This document shows positions 11,276 through 22,929 of a DNA stretch of 64,000 nt, one piece after another. The DNA is taken from positions 11,575,182-11,639,181 of the forward strand of contig NC_087074.1 of the NCBI RefSeq assembly GCF_026151205.1, given 5' to 3'. A program made the position numbers and the translations under genes. The DNA is from Bolinopsis microptera. Taxonomy: Eukaryota; Ctenophora; Tentaculata; Lobata; Bolinopsidae. The notes beneath the pieces are model-generated. The model ran no database searches and was not told the DNA's origin. It saw only the letters and a program-made list of their open reading frames with translations. Every line of letters starts with the position of its first letter. Position 1 is the stretch's first letter.

Positions 11276-12678
11276 ACAATCTTTGCTTGTAGTTGTCTGT
11301 TCAGGAGTATTATCGCTCAGTTTCGTCATGACAACTCTGTGAGGATAAGTATAGTAAGCTGTTAACACTGTTATCACTTCTGTGTCGAGCACTTCTCGAG
11401 AAAACGGCTATAATTGAAAAATGTCATGTTTATTCTCGAAGTTAACTTTCTACTGGATCACTCATCCAAATAGTTAAAATTATTTTTGTACAGGTCCTTG
11501 GAGATATGCAAATAAGGCTAATTGATTTTTGCGCGAATCTCATTCGCGCAAAGAATATTACTAAAATAAAAGCGCTTACCTGAGAATTGATGAGTAAAAA
11601 ACTGTTTGGGCACTTGACAAACTTAAGTCAACACGATTGCTTAATGTTCCTGTGTTCCCGGTTATTATACTTATGGTCAAGGATGTGATTAAGGCAATAT
11701 ATGGCTAATGTTGTGGTGCTGGGGTTTTATTGGGACCGTTTTGTTTGGTTATAAAATCATTAAAACTGTTTTGAGAAGTGAGTTACGCTGCAGGATTTAA
11801 ACCGTGTATTCTGAGTTCTGAGTTCTGACGATGGATTAATAATCATGTCGGTACAAAGAAAGTTTGGTTGCTACAAAGCGTTGGTGTTGTTAATATTATA
11901 ATAATTAATAACTGTTGTTTTAAAAATTTGGGACAAGAATTAACTTGGTGTTAATCGATCTTGTCTAGACATAGCTTTTCACTGCTCGGTGAATTGCATC
12001 ATGCTTATTGATGAAAATTAACTACATACAACTACAAGGAATAATTAAGTATTTTAATAGCACTACTAGTTTGCTGAAACTAAAAGTTAACTTGAAGTAT
12101 TCGTATACTATTACTGGCTTATCTCATCGTCTACAATTTAAAAGTCTGCTTGGTTCGACTGTACAGTTATATATTTAAGTGATAGAATAGTAAACTGGTT
12201 TTATATCGACACTGAGAAATAATCGCAATACTGCACAGTTTAATTAGATATGGTTTAAGTACCCCAGGATGCTTATATAAGTTTATATTCTGATCCTCTA
12301 TCATATTATTAATTTTATCATATTTTGAATTAATCAGATTGGTGGCTCCTTCAGCTAAGTGGCTGTATGAATTATAATTTCGACGTTAGGGCATTATTAA
12401 TATTATCGAATAACAGAATTCCCAATAATATGGAATATATTAGGATGCAGCGAAACTGTCGGACTACGATGAATGGAGACTTGCCACACCATGGCAACAT
12501 TAGAAAATATCACCTAAGTATATAATTTCTACGTCAACGAAAATACTTTTTACGTCAATTATCGGATAGGAGTAGCTCCGGCCTCCGACACTCTTGCCAT
12601 GTAATAAATTTTCAAATACATATTTACATACATTTTATGTAATAATATAATATTATAGTAAACATTAACCATGATTAA
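11276..12678. other. AT-rich intergenic DNA
   Basis: Nothing coding seen. Contains one exact hairpin (11528-11552), listed separately. Confidence 0.5.
11528..11552. repeat. perfect 11-bp inverted repeat (hairpin)
   Basis: TTTGCGCGAAT, 3-base spacer, ATTCGCGCAAA. GC/CG-rich palindrome in AT-rich DNA. Confidence 0.8.
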
Positions 12679-12741
12679 CATGGTATGCTGCAAGAAAGCT
12701 GGTCTCTCCTTCAGAGACCGGCTTTCTTGCAGCATACCATG
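12679..12741. repeat. 29-bp stem, 5-nt loop hairpin at head of minisatellite
   Basis: 12679-12707 is the reverse complement of 12713-12741 with a single mismatch (CATGGTATGCTGCAAGAAAG against CTTTCTTGCAGCATACCATG in the core). The right arm is the first unit of the tandem array that follows, so the left arm is an inverted unit. Confidence 0.85.
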
Positions 12742-13240
12742 TCGTATCAAGTTTTTATCGTCTCTCCTTCAGAGACAGGCTTTATTTCAACATACCATGT
12801 CGTATCATGTTTTTATGGTCTCTCCTTCAGAGACCGGCTTTCTTGCAGCATACCATGTCGTATCAAGTTTTTATCGTCTCCCCTTCAGAGACAGGCTTTA
12901 TTTCAACATACCATGTCGTATCATGTTTTTATGGTCTCTCCTTCAGAGACCGGCTTTCTTGCAGCATACCGTGTCGTCTCTCCTTCTTCAGAGATAGGCT
13001 TTATTTCAACATACCGTGTCGTATCATGCTTTATCGTGTCTCCTTCATCAGACACAGGCTTTCTTTCAACATACCGTGTCGTTTCATGCTTTATCATGTC
13101 TCCTTCATCAGACACAGGCTTTCTTTCAACATACCGTGTCGTCTCTCCTTCTTCAGAGACATGCTTTATTTCAACATACCGTGTCGTATCTTGTTTTATT
13201 GTCTCTACTTCTTCAGAGACATTCACTATTTCAGTCAAGG
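12742..13240. repeat. ~60-bp minisatellite (TCTCCTTCAGAGACMGGCTTT units)
   Basis: About nine units of 50-66 bp, each with TCTCCTTC(TTC)AGAGAC, a GGCTTTMTTKCAGCATACC core and GTGTCGTATCA. The open frames running through it on both strands come from the absence of stop codons in the unit and are not genes. Confidence 0.9.
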
Positions 13241-13329
13241 TATTTATCCTTATATTTATTATTGGTTTTAAAAATTTTTAAATTCAAATTTGTATTTTAT
13301 TTATCAGTTTAATTTGAAGCACACTTGGA

Positions 13330-13634
13330 CAAATAGAGCCTCCCATTTTGTTATTATTATCTAGATAGGTGATAGGTACCATGGACACTGGATCTCAGCA
13401 ACTTACAGAAGATACTACCTGTCATCATAATAGAGTCTAATGAACTCTACCCACAGGTTAGTCAGGCAGTGGATCACACTCTGATGACATCTCCTTTTGG
13501 AGATTTTGGACTCTCAGACTACCTATACTAGTTGAGTGTGTTCCATAACCTAGCACCCTGCCTAAACGTTCGGTACTCCTGGACCTATGTGGCAAGCCTG
13601 CTCCCTGAACAAAAAAAAAAAAAAAAAAAAAAAA
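13330..13634 (+). mobile_element. candidate retroposon 3' end with poly(A) tail
   Basis: A roughly 280-base unique stretch ends in 23 A residues (13612-13634). No clear pol III boxes were seen, and no exact target-site duplication was found, so SINE versus LINE 3' end is open. Confidence 0.35.
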
Positions 13635-14007
13635 ACATTAACCAGTTTACCATATAAATTCTATTGCTGGACCAATTTAATTCCGTTGAAATCGCAAATT
13701 TACCGGAATTTTTAAGATCTGGAACTTGAAGGATGGGAACAATTCAAATAAGTAAGCATTGTACAACTAATGTCTTATATCCGGCATTAATGCGTAATTT
13801 CCCAGCCATGGTGCAATTCAAATACAGTCCGGGATTTGAAATTTTACTGAATTTAAAACGATCTCTTTAAGGCCTCTATTATACAGCCGTAAGAAATAAT
13901 AAAAATCGCACATTTAGCTACGACACATCATAAGTTTGCCTCTTTAAGTTTATGTTCCAATATACTGATACACTATACAGTCCGATTCTGATTCTACGGT
14001 ACGGTTT
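13635..14007. other. non-coding spacer
   Basis: No feature recognised apart from the first copy of the 12-bp direct repeat (13996-14007) that flanks the next element. Confidence 0.5.
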
Positions 14008-14423
14008 CTTCTTCGTAGGGGGCTGTGGTCATTGGAGCCCCAAGTGCTTACCCCGGTAAAGTATTTATAAGTGGAAAAAGTTAAACTTTGTTCTTTCCAC
14101 ATTTGTAGAACCGTTTAGTCCACTATGTCTGTCACACTAAGGTAGAAGGAGTCAAAGTATCCTCCTCGTTGGAAAGACCATTCCGGGCACTGACCAATAA
14201 TGTGGTTCATTGTCTCCTCTTCCATGAGACAGTGTGGACAAGTTTTAGGGATAGTTGTCGGCTTGAACTTGTTAAGGTGGTAGTTTAATTCGCAATGTCC
14301 AGTAAGGAATTGTGTCGCTGTTCTTGTGCTCTCTTTACAAAGTTTCGGGATTGATCTGGCGAACTTGTGTCTCCATATACTCGTTTGAAATGAGTGTTAG
14401 GCAACGTTCTCTATCTTTCCCTC
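14008..14423 (-). mobile_element. 5'-truncated LINE fragment (C-terminal zinc motif) with 12-bp TSD
   Basis: The reverse complement of 14110-14375 reads WRHKFARSIPKLCKESTRTATQ, then FLTGHCELNYHLNKF, then CPHCLMEEETMNHIIGQCP and stop. This is the fLtGH...C..C..EEEt..H....C pattern at the end of I/Jockey-type LINE ORF2, after the RNase H domain. An upstream in-frame TAA marks decay. The fragment is bracketed by the direct repeat ACGGTACGGTTT at 13996-14007 and 14424-14435, a classic target-site duplication. Coding end truncated at 14423, 3' UTR toward 14008. Confidence 0.8.
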
Positions 14424-14435
14424 ACGGTACGGTTT

Positions 14436-14777
14436 AAATACATTCATAGTTAAACCTCTTTTTTTTCAGTTCCTTTAATTAACCGGGCATGTTTCGGTGT
14501 TTCCTCTCGCCCTCGTCGTGTGTAAATCTTACTATATATATAAAGAGAGACGATATATATGGATAAATCCGTGCCATTTTACTGACACCACGACATCAAC
14601 TTTAACGCGACTTTCCGCAAAAATCGTAAAAGATATACAACTGAAGCTTAGCGACCTCTTTCCCTCGGGTTATGACGTTATCTAATAACTACACTAGGTT
14701 CTCTTATTTATATTATGATGTCTGGGAGCCCAATATTCTCTAGTTTAACCTAAGAGGACGTCTTGAGCTGATTTCAG
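14436..14777. other. non-coding spacer
   Basis: A 62-codon open frame at 14497-14685 shows no recognisable protein features. Otherwise nothing seen. Confidence 0.4.
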
Positions 14778-15049
14778 GACTTAAGAGGTGCCTCATTAGT
14801 CAGGGGCGAAGTGGACACTTGTGCCAAGTGGTCAGTAACCCGTCAATCATCTCCCAACACTCCCTCATCCTCTATCTGTCCTCCCTGTGCCGTCACTCTG
14901 AGGAGGAGAGACGTCAATATGTCTCATTAATCTGCAATAAAGCACCTGGTCCGTCGCAGTGCGGCACCCAACCAGACTTTTGTTATCTCTCACTGCAGCT
15001 CCTTCATCAAAACATCCCCGATATAGCTTGTACAGCTGGTGCTGTTTAA
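14778..15049 (+). CDS. candidate terminal coding exon of unrecognised gene
   Basis: The acceptor CTGATTTCAG at 14768-14777 is followed by an open frame (phase 1) ending with TAA at 15047-15049. The peptide GLKRCLISQGRSGHLCQVV..., HSLILYLSSLCRHSEEERRQ, SLICNKAPGPSQCG...YLSLQLLHQNIPDIACTAGAV looks like an alpha-helical folded protein and is GC-richer than its surroundings. No partner exons were found, and I do not recognise the family. It may instead be a chance or decayed exon. Confidence 0.35.
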
Positions 15050-15766
15050 TGGTTATTGGAGGTTATTTATCGGGTCACACAATATTACTCGGCTTCCTTT
15101 CAAGTTTCAACTAAAAGCCGTGGATTTGATCTCTATTCTTTACTAAAATCCATGCCTTTTTCTATTTGAAGTCACTACCACCATCGTTCATGAAGATCTT
15201 TTATATCTAGCTCTGGTCCCCTCCTCTCTAAGTCATTAGTCGGAGAAAACTACTTGTAGTCCTTGTACAAAGAGACTAAGAGAGAGAGAGAGAGAGAGTG
15301 TGTGGGATAGCCAATATTGTGCCAGGCTTATGATCCTGGTCTATCTGTCATGATTTTACTTTTTGTAGATCCTCGAAAATACGGAACTGCAGATTTCTTT
15401 TATACAGCCTTTTTCTCGAACGAAGATGCAGATAAAGGCTAGCGCTTGTATAGTGATTTGTTCGTGTTCCAGGCGTGCAAATTATAATCCTTTCTGTGAT
15501 TCTGTTAAACTATGAATTGCTTTGAGGCTTAAAATGGAACTTGATCGCCTATTATCACCAATTATCGCCTAGTATCATCTATTATCGCCTATTACTGACG
15601 GTACTCGGCGGTACTCTTTATTTGAACTTTATACGCGTGATCATATATCATTTACATTTAAACCATTTACTCAGTTTTGTGCTATGAGCAGTGACCCAGC
15701 GTGATTAGTAATTAATTTATAATTTTGGAGAACTAAAATGTAAAAGAGCAAACTGCAAATTATATA
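15050..15766. other. non-coding DNA with short GA microsatellite
   Basis: (GA)9-type run near 15280-15298, followed by GTGTGTG. A small TATCRCCTA repeat near 15550-15590. No gene seen. Confidence 0.5.
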
Positions 15767-16120
15767 CAGTAAAACCCCGATTTGCTGCAAACCCCGATTT
15801 ACTGCGGAGCATTTTTTTCCCCCAAATTTCTCTACTTTTTTTTAATTTCGAAAAACTTGACCATATTTCCGAAATTTTGAATATTTAGACAGTTTTGTTG
15901 GATTTGTTCGACAGTTAGAGTTTTTGTGGTTTTTAGTTGGTACTTATTATGTCATAAACATATTCGGAATCGGTACCATGGTCGATTTGTCGAAGTCCGA
16001 TTAATTCTTCTAGGTGTCTCGAACAGCTCTGTTCCTCCAAAGTGTTTGGCCGCTGAAGCTGCTCTTGAACATCTTAATCACTTCTCACTTAGACGTTTAG
16101 ATAAGGGTGATTCCTGTTAA
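15767..16120 (+). mobile_element. possible pogo/Tigger-like DNA transposon remnant
   Basis: TA followed by CAGTAAAACCCCGATTTGC matches the style of pogo/Tigger terminal repeats (TA target, CAGTnAAACCxCGAT). A short frame at 15926-16120 ends LAAEAALEHLNHFSLRRLD, reminiscent of the EALEALExLrxY tail of Tigger transposases. I found no matching inverted end, so this is a fragment at best. Confidence 0.35.
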
Positions 16121-18180
16121 ATGAAGTACGGACTTTATTGACTTAATATCCCTTACAGTACTTACGACGTAATCCGTTAAAGGAACCAAGACTCAAGGCA
16201 AACTCAGAAGCTCTGTTCAAGGTGTGCTCGTTACTGCTTCTCAAATCACGTACCCATGTTTTAATACTAATTATTAGTATGTATCAAAAAGTTATCTACG
16301 TGAATATTATCATTTTTGCAATTATTATAAATTCTATCTTAGGAACGGTTAGTAATTGCAATGCCAAAAATCGGATTCCAGGAAGAATTCAGCAACTCAA
16401 GTGGAAATTTTACCAACATTCCAACCAAATGATTAAAACAGAATTTGAGCATAGTAGAACAAAAAACCGTTAACTAAAATGTGGGATTGTACAAAACCAA
16501 AATCTGGGTAAATTGTACCGTGGCCAGTGTCTCCCTTTTCCAAACAAAAAGAAATGATATCAATTTAAATTACCGTTCTCAAATGCAAATTGATACCGAG
16601 GATGAAATCGGTCGCTGACTTTTCCCATTCATTCACGGCCTGCAAATTGTAACGAATTTAGGTTATTCACACCATGAATCACACTCTGTAGGTATTTCTG
16701 GGTTACTTTCATGCTGATACCTAGCGTATTTCGAGATGAATGCCCCCTCCCGGATTCAAGGATTGCAACATAAGAAAAATAACAGCTGCTCTAACAACAT
16801 GTGTTACATGGGCTGACTTACTCTTTACAAGACACATTGAAACTTCTGAAAATTATATATATTTTTACGGCTAACATACATAAAACTAAAATATTCGCGC
16901 TACTATCCAACATACTGCCAATTTACAGTTATATCATACACAATACTCCACTAGCAACATGTTGCCAATATACGGGCATGTGCCATGTGATGCACACATG
17001 CAGTCTACAATTTTTCTATTCAATTGACAATTTGATATAATTTTGTCTTAACTCAGTTTTATCATAGTCACATTATGATTAATTAATGTTTAAAAACATT
17101 AATTAATGTGACTATGATAATATGAACAACATAAATTGGTTTAGGTGCGTAATATCGCTATAATAAATTCTTTGGCTTTTCTGATTTCTCTGCTATACAA
17201 CATCTATCCCATTTAGCCTGAAGTATTTTGCGAGAGCCTGAAATCGGGTCAACAGGCTGACAAAACTTTATAAAATGTAATGTACCACCTTGTATTGATA
17301 TTGCGTTTAATAGGTGTAACTGTAACTGCAAGCTGAGCATTCGTTTATTTAACCTTCAGCTGAAAAATTACAAAACCGGAAAAATTCAGATTCCTGTAAA
17401 CTAGAACTTATCATCAACTTTTCCAATAATTCGCTACTTTTTATTTTGTTCTATACTTTAAAAAAGGTGACGCAAGATGATGAGTGATTCAGCACGGATA
17501 TACGATGTAAACGTGTAAAATATTGCTTTGCCAAATAATAGAGGTCTCAGAAACCAGCAGGCACGTAATAGACAATGGGAGATCATCATACTGATCATCA
17601 TATTGAGACAGCACAATACGCTATAAGAACATACAAATCATCTTTTTGAGCCTAATACTTTAGATGACATAATGTCGCAACCGGAATCGGTAAAAACCAA
17701 CAAATTTCCATTAGATACAATCAATAAATTAAACCCCCAAGTTACAATAGGTCTCAAATTATTTACACAATAAGTTGACTCCATTAATTGTGGATATACA
17801 TTGTGTGTCTCCATCAGTCTGACCTGCAGATACCACCGAACCAACAACAGATTATTAAATATAGCGTCTGAATTAATGAATTAGTGTCCTCAGTACAATA
17901 ATACAATATATCCAGTTCTATGATCAGAGGCTCATGATCAAGTCCGCCGGCAGAATCAGAGCTGCATTTTCTGATCATTGTCAAAAGCAGTATCTTGCGA
18001 CACGGTTTATGCTCTTGCATTTTTCTCTGAGCTAAAAGTTAGGACTAGGTGTCCCTGACAGCTATTTGTTATTTAGCGTGTCGTTTAAAGCATCAAACTG
18101 TCAGTAATGACATGCTAGTATCTGTTTAAAGCTCCCACGCCCTGTTACCGTTTTAAGAGCTGGACTGCTGGGCAAGTACG
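16121..18180. other. AT-rich intergenic DNA
   Basis: Several short open frames (16222-16473, 16801-17040 +; 17158-17340, 17638-18020 -) have AT-driven composition and no family signature. One long hairpin (17059-17120) is listed separately. Confidence 0.5.
17059..17120. repeat. long hairpin, about 27-bp stem with small loop
   Basis: TTATCATAGTCACATTA and TTAATTAATGTTT on the left pair with AACATTAATTAATG and TGACTATGATAA on the right. The left arm has a 6-base bulge. The size is that of a small-RNA precursor or miniature foldback. Confidence 0.75.
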
Positions 18181-18615
18181 CTGTTTGCTGCTGTTACCAG
18201 AGTAACAGATACCTGCTGCTGTTACCTTATTAACAGATACCTGCTGCTGGTACCTTGGTAACAGAGTAACAGATACCTGCTGCTGGTACCTTGGTAACAG
18301 AGTAACAGATACCTGCTGCTGGTACCTTGGTAACAGAGTAACAGATACCTGCTGCTGTTACCTTGGTAACAGAGTAACAGATACCTGCTGCTGGTACCTT
18401 GGTAACAGAGTAACAGATACCTGCTGCTGGTACCTTGGTAACAGAGTAACAGATACCTGCTGCTGTTACCTTGGTAACAGAGTAACAGATACCTGCTGCT
18501 GTTACCTTGGTAACAGAGTAACAGATACCTGCTGCTGTTACCTTGGTAACAGAGTAACAGATACCTGCTGCTGTTACCTTGGTAACAGAGTAACAGATAC
18601 CTGCTGCTGTTACTT
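18181..18615. repeat. 36-bp minisatellite rich in GGTAAC/GTTACC
   Basis: About 12 units of ACAGATACCTGCTGCTG + KTACCTTGGTAACAGAGTA. Each unit contains the palindromic core GTTACCTTGGTAAC (or GGTACCTTGGTAAC). Confidence 0.9.
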
Positions 18616-20520
18616 GTATAAGTTATAGGTGCAGAAATTATTTATCCTCTTTTGGGTGTCCAGGAGTTTAATTCATTATTAATTGTAGTGATTAAAGTAT
18701 ACAACCCTTTGTCACGTGGGGAGTGCTCTCTGAAAACAAAAGTGCCTAAAAGACCTCTCCATGTCCGTTATGATACGGCAAAACACTCCAATATATTATC
18801 ATGATAACATAGTAAAGCTGAATCTTGCTCCAAGAATTAATCAGGGAAATAAGCTGAAGTCTCCATCACTGCTGCGCATTTGTTAAGTCAAAGTGCCTTG
18901 AAAGATCAGATTAGCATCAATTCTAATGATATTTGCTTGCTCAGAGTGTAAATCGTAATGCTTCGGGTTGACGTATCAATCCACTCTTTTACATTTTAGT
19001 ATATTTCTGATCCAATGCTCAATGAATGTATTGCTTAGATTCTTGTAGAAAAGAAGTTTTTAGTCACTCACTTTAGCTCTTAATTAAGTGTTTTACCTGA
19101 TAGCAAGCGTCTACTTAAAAAGTAGATTATTAGTAAGTTGTACTTTATTCATATCTATTACGGATGCCATTTGGAAGTCGATTTCTTTTCCCTCGGTATT
19201 TCGGATTGTGGCTTCATCACTGATGATTTGTTATTATGAGGCGGTTTTCTCTTTCCTTGGAATATCTACACATTGGAATTTCTAATGGGCGGTGTTTAGG
19301 CGACCAATGGTTATTTTTCATCTTACATTAGGGATTCGGGTAAAAATAGCGTTAGCTACTTTTAAGTCGAGCAACCAACCTAATGGATACTTCCACGGAC
19401 CACTCCACTAGATAAAACGTATGTATTGCACCCGAACATGCAATTCAGAGGCAAACGTTAGGTACTACGACACAGCGACAAATAGTATGGTCCAACGTCA
19501 GGTTAAGGTAGTACCAAACTTCCCTCGCCAGAACCTTGATCATAGTTCGCCGTTTATTGAATCGACCGAGCCAGGGACTACATTCTCTGTGGATACTGGT
19601 GGTGAAGAGCCGAACCAACAATCGTAAGACTAACAAGCCTACACCACCAGACCCCCACGGCCCACAGTTTTGAATGCTATATTTGGCTGTACTCTGTAGT
19701 GTACCTACTTGTAAACGTCTGCTTTTGCCCTAAACTGAACGAACAAATTCTTATGTGATTTTTAAGAGCGGCCATATAGTTTTCAACTTTTACTATATTA
19801 ACCGAACCAATGCCACCACGCCGCTAAATTAGTATTCATCTTCCCCAAAATTGAAAATCCTATCGGATGTTTCGAAGAATCAATCTTTTCGGCTCAAAAT
19901 TCTTTTGGATTAATGTTCAATGAAACAAACTCATCATGACACTAAGTTATACGTTATTAATTAGTACTTTATAATATCTAATTTGCCAAAACAATTGCAG
20001 AGACTGTCATCTCGTGCTGCATGTGTCAAAATGTTCCAAGGCAGAGAAACTAGTTTGTGAGCAAATGTTCATCACCTCCTCTTCCACTTGGACAACAAAT
20101 AACATTTAATGGGTCTGATAATCTGCCTTTTATTCGGACTATAGATAATTCAGTCTTCTATCACCTCCCAAATCCCAAACCTTTTATGACGATAAATGAA
20201 TTGTGTCAAGGCTGACGCCAATTTGGATCTTTTGTTGGGTCCCTAGGAGCTGGACAAGTAGCTGAGACTTGGACTAAACTGTAATTTGCTATTCTCGTTA
20301 TTTATATATTGTTCTCGGAGATCATTGTAATAGCTTACTAATCCAAAATGGAGTCTTAGGATTTGTCCTCATCACATGGGTAAGGCTTTAGGTAGAATAC
20401 AAACACTGAATACTAATTTTCCGATAAAATACACGCACATTACCAGATTACCTGCCACAACTCGTCGTTGTGTAATGTTACAGAGTCTTGTAAGGTGTTG
20501 TCACGATAAAAACCTTCAAA
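18616..20520. other. AT-rich intergenic DNA
   Basis: Open frames at 19088-19285 and 19421-19627 lack recognisable features; the second has a more protein-like composition but no splice partner. Nothing else supported. Confidence 0.45.
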
Positions 20521-20522
20521 TG

Positions 20523-20685
20523 CCTTGGTAACAGATACCTTAGTAACAGATACCTTGGTAACAGATACATTGGTAACAGATACCTTGGTAACATATACCT
20601 TGGTAACAGATACCTTGGTAACAGATACCTTGGTAACAGATACCTTGGTAACAGATACCTTGGTAACAGATGTTTTGGTAATAGC
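20523..20685. repeat. 15-bp minisatellite (CTTGGTAACAGATAC)
   Basis: About 11 units of TTGGTAACAGATACC, sharing the GGTAACAGATACC core with the 18.2-18.6 kb array. Confidence 0.95.
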
Positions 20686-21387
20686 TTATACTAAAATAAT
20701 TATATTTAGCAGGAAGTTTAGTATACAGAGGTAAACAATTTTAATGATTTTATTTAATTCAGTAAACCCAGACACCAGACCAAGGTTTAAATTCGCCATA
20801 ATTCCAAACTACGACGAATACTATTTAATGGGCCTCTAAATTGTCTAGACTTGAAGCAGTTAGTATCAGCAACTTTGCAGTGCGATCCTCACAGCTTCTT
20901 AATAATATAACATTTTGTTACAAGATAGTGTTGATAAGTTGATTTACAGTGGAATTACTGGTCAAGCTTGCTTTCTAAGGCAGAAACTTGTCAGTCTTAA
21001 GTCTTAAACTCTTTTATCTCTGCTGCAGTGGATTGGATTCACAAAAACTCTATTTTGAGATGTACTGAAGTAACAGTGCTTTATCTTTAACTGCTTCTCA
21101 GCAAGCATATTTTTGTGACTGGTCACCAAATTAATTCGTCTTGGTAATTTGTTAACTGAATTTTATCTCCGTCACTGCATAACCGTGTGAAAGTCTCCCA
21201 ATATCACCAGTCTTGTTTGACCTATCTTTAAATCTACTGTCTACCAGTGAAGGTGCCACCTGTGTGAGATTGTGTCTACTAACCTTCACCACTCCCTGCA
21301 AATACTGGCCCCTTAATTTTAAGATCCCCTTACAAAAACCTGTCAGATGGTCATTAGAATTTGCTAGTTACATTTTACAACTGCAAT
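20686..21387. other. AT-rich intergenic DNA
   Basis: No gene seen. It ends at the left target-site duplication of the MITE at 21388. Confidence 0.5.
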
Positions 21388-21536
21388 CAGGGACAAAAGG
21401 ATTTCGCGATTATTTTGGCCAAAAATCGCGATACCGCGAATTACATATCGCGGTATATTAAACTATACATAAAATTTGTCGCAAATAATGGAAAAAATCG
21501 CGATTCCGTACATGCCGCGATTTCCTTTTGTCCCTG
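21388..21536. mobile_element. 149-bp hAT-like MITE with perfect 8-bp TSD
   Basis: Terminal inverted repeat CAGGGACAAAAGGA at 21388 and its complement TCCTTTTGTCCCTG ending at 21536. The next bases are also inverted (TTTCGCG / CGCGATT). The flanks carry the 8-bp direct repeat ACTGCAAT (21380-21387 and 21537-21544). Eight-bp duplication plus CAGGG ends is the hAT pattern. There is no coding capacity; CGCGAT motifs fill the interior. Confidence 0.9.
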
Positions 21537-21544
21537 ACTGCAAT

Positions 21545-22709
21545 GTCTAGTTTTGTAGCAAGATCAAAACTAGGTAAGTTTTGTAACCTGTGGAAATATT
21601 AAAACATAATCCCATTGAAAGTGGAGCTCGAAATTTAAGGGCTAGCGTTGCAAGGCCAAGAGTAGGTATTGTTTGGTTAACTCATTTCAGCTTTCAGTCA
21701 GTTATTTCTCGGTTTGCTCTCGTATCAGTGAAACATTTCGGATAATTTATTGCAAGAGCCGAAACTGTTTGTGTTTTCCCAAAATAAACTATGACGTACA
21801 GTATGCAAATCTTCGCATTCTTTAAATTTCTTTCTCGTATGTTACATGGATCTACTTTGAAGTTTGAAAGAAAAGGAACTGAGCTATAGAGTAAAGATCA
21901 TGAAAACGAAATTAAGAAACATTTTCTTCTTTATTATTGCGTAATAAAGAAAAAACATTAAACTATTTGTTACAGTTGCACAGCGTTTCTTCACAATTTA
22001 TTTGATGAAATGGGTCCTATCGTGTGATGATCACTTGGTTGTTAGAAAAAGTTTGGATTACTACTAATGATTTGATTCAACATTTTAGTATACCTAGCAG
22101 CTTCTGTTCTGACACCCTACTAGTAACTAAAGGAGAAAGTCTCCCTTTTCTGTTTATTTTCCTTATAAATATGCAGCCTGCCAAAGTTTACGATGCCTGT
22201 CGGATTTACCACTTGGTTAGCTCTGTCACTGCTGGTGACCAGTGGCTACCACGGAGGAAGTTTCTTATTGTGTTCCCAATAGTCTGTAGGTAATCACTGT
22301 AATGATAATCAGATAGTCTCTGTAGACTAATTATCAATTCGATTGGTGATATATTTGTTTACTCGGCCTATTTGTTAACCTTTGGCGCTCATACAGCTAT
22401 AAAAGGTGAAAGACAACAATGAGGGACTAGTCTGCCCTCGGTAGGAAGTTATGAAGAAGCAGGCTCTTAAAGAGGCTGTCGGTCATTGATCTGGGAGAAG
22501 GTTGTTTAGCAAGCTGTTAGCAGGGGCGGGTCCCTTAAAGTAGTAGAATAATGAATAGTTGGAGACTGTAATCTTGCAGCTCATCCTTAGTTCACTATTG
22601 TTGGGGGAGGATAAACCTTACTTTCGCGACAAATGACACACTGCTGGTACTTGTTAGCTCATAATCATACTGTCTTTTTATTTTGCGACGTTACTTTGCT
22701 TGTACTGTC
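21545..22709. other. AT-rich intergenic DNA
   Basis: An open frame at 22024-22293 has no recognisable domain. Nothing else supported. Confidence 0.45.
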
Positions 22710-22929
22710 TACCTCCTCCTCCTCCTCCTCCTCCTCCTCCTCCTCCTCCTCCTCCTCCTCCTCCTCCTCCTCCCCTCCTCCTCCTCCTCCTCCTCCTCCT
22801 CCTCCTCCTCCTCCTCCTCCTCCTCCTCCTCCTCCTCCTCCTCCTCCTCCTCCTCCTCCTCCTCCTCCTCCTCCTCCTCCTCCTCCTCCTCCTCCTCCTC
22901 CTCCTCCTCCTCCTCCTCCTCCTCCTCTT
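22710..22929. repeat. (CCT)n trinucleotide microsatellite
   Basis: About 73 CCT units with a single interruption near 22774. Homopolymer open frames in all phases are artefacts of this repeat. Purine/pyrimidine mirror-repeat DNA of this length can form triplex structures. Confidence 0.98.

Noticed and set aside
12685-13312. Up to 198-codon frames with FRDRLxFNIPCRI repeats
   Set aside because: Minisatellite units without stops; open on both strands and in several frames at once.
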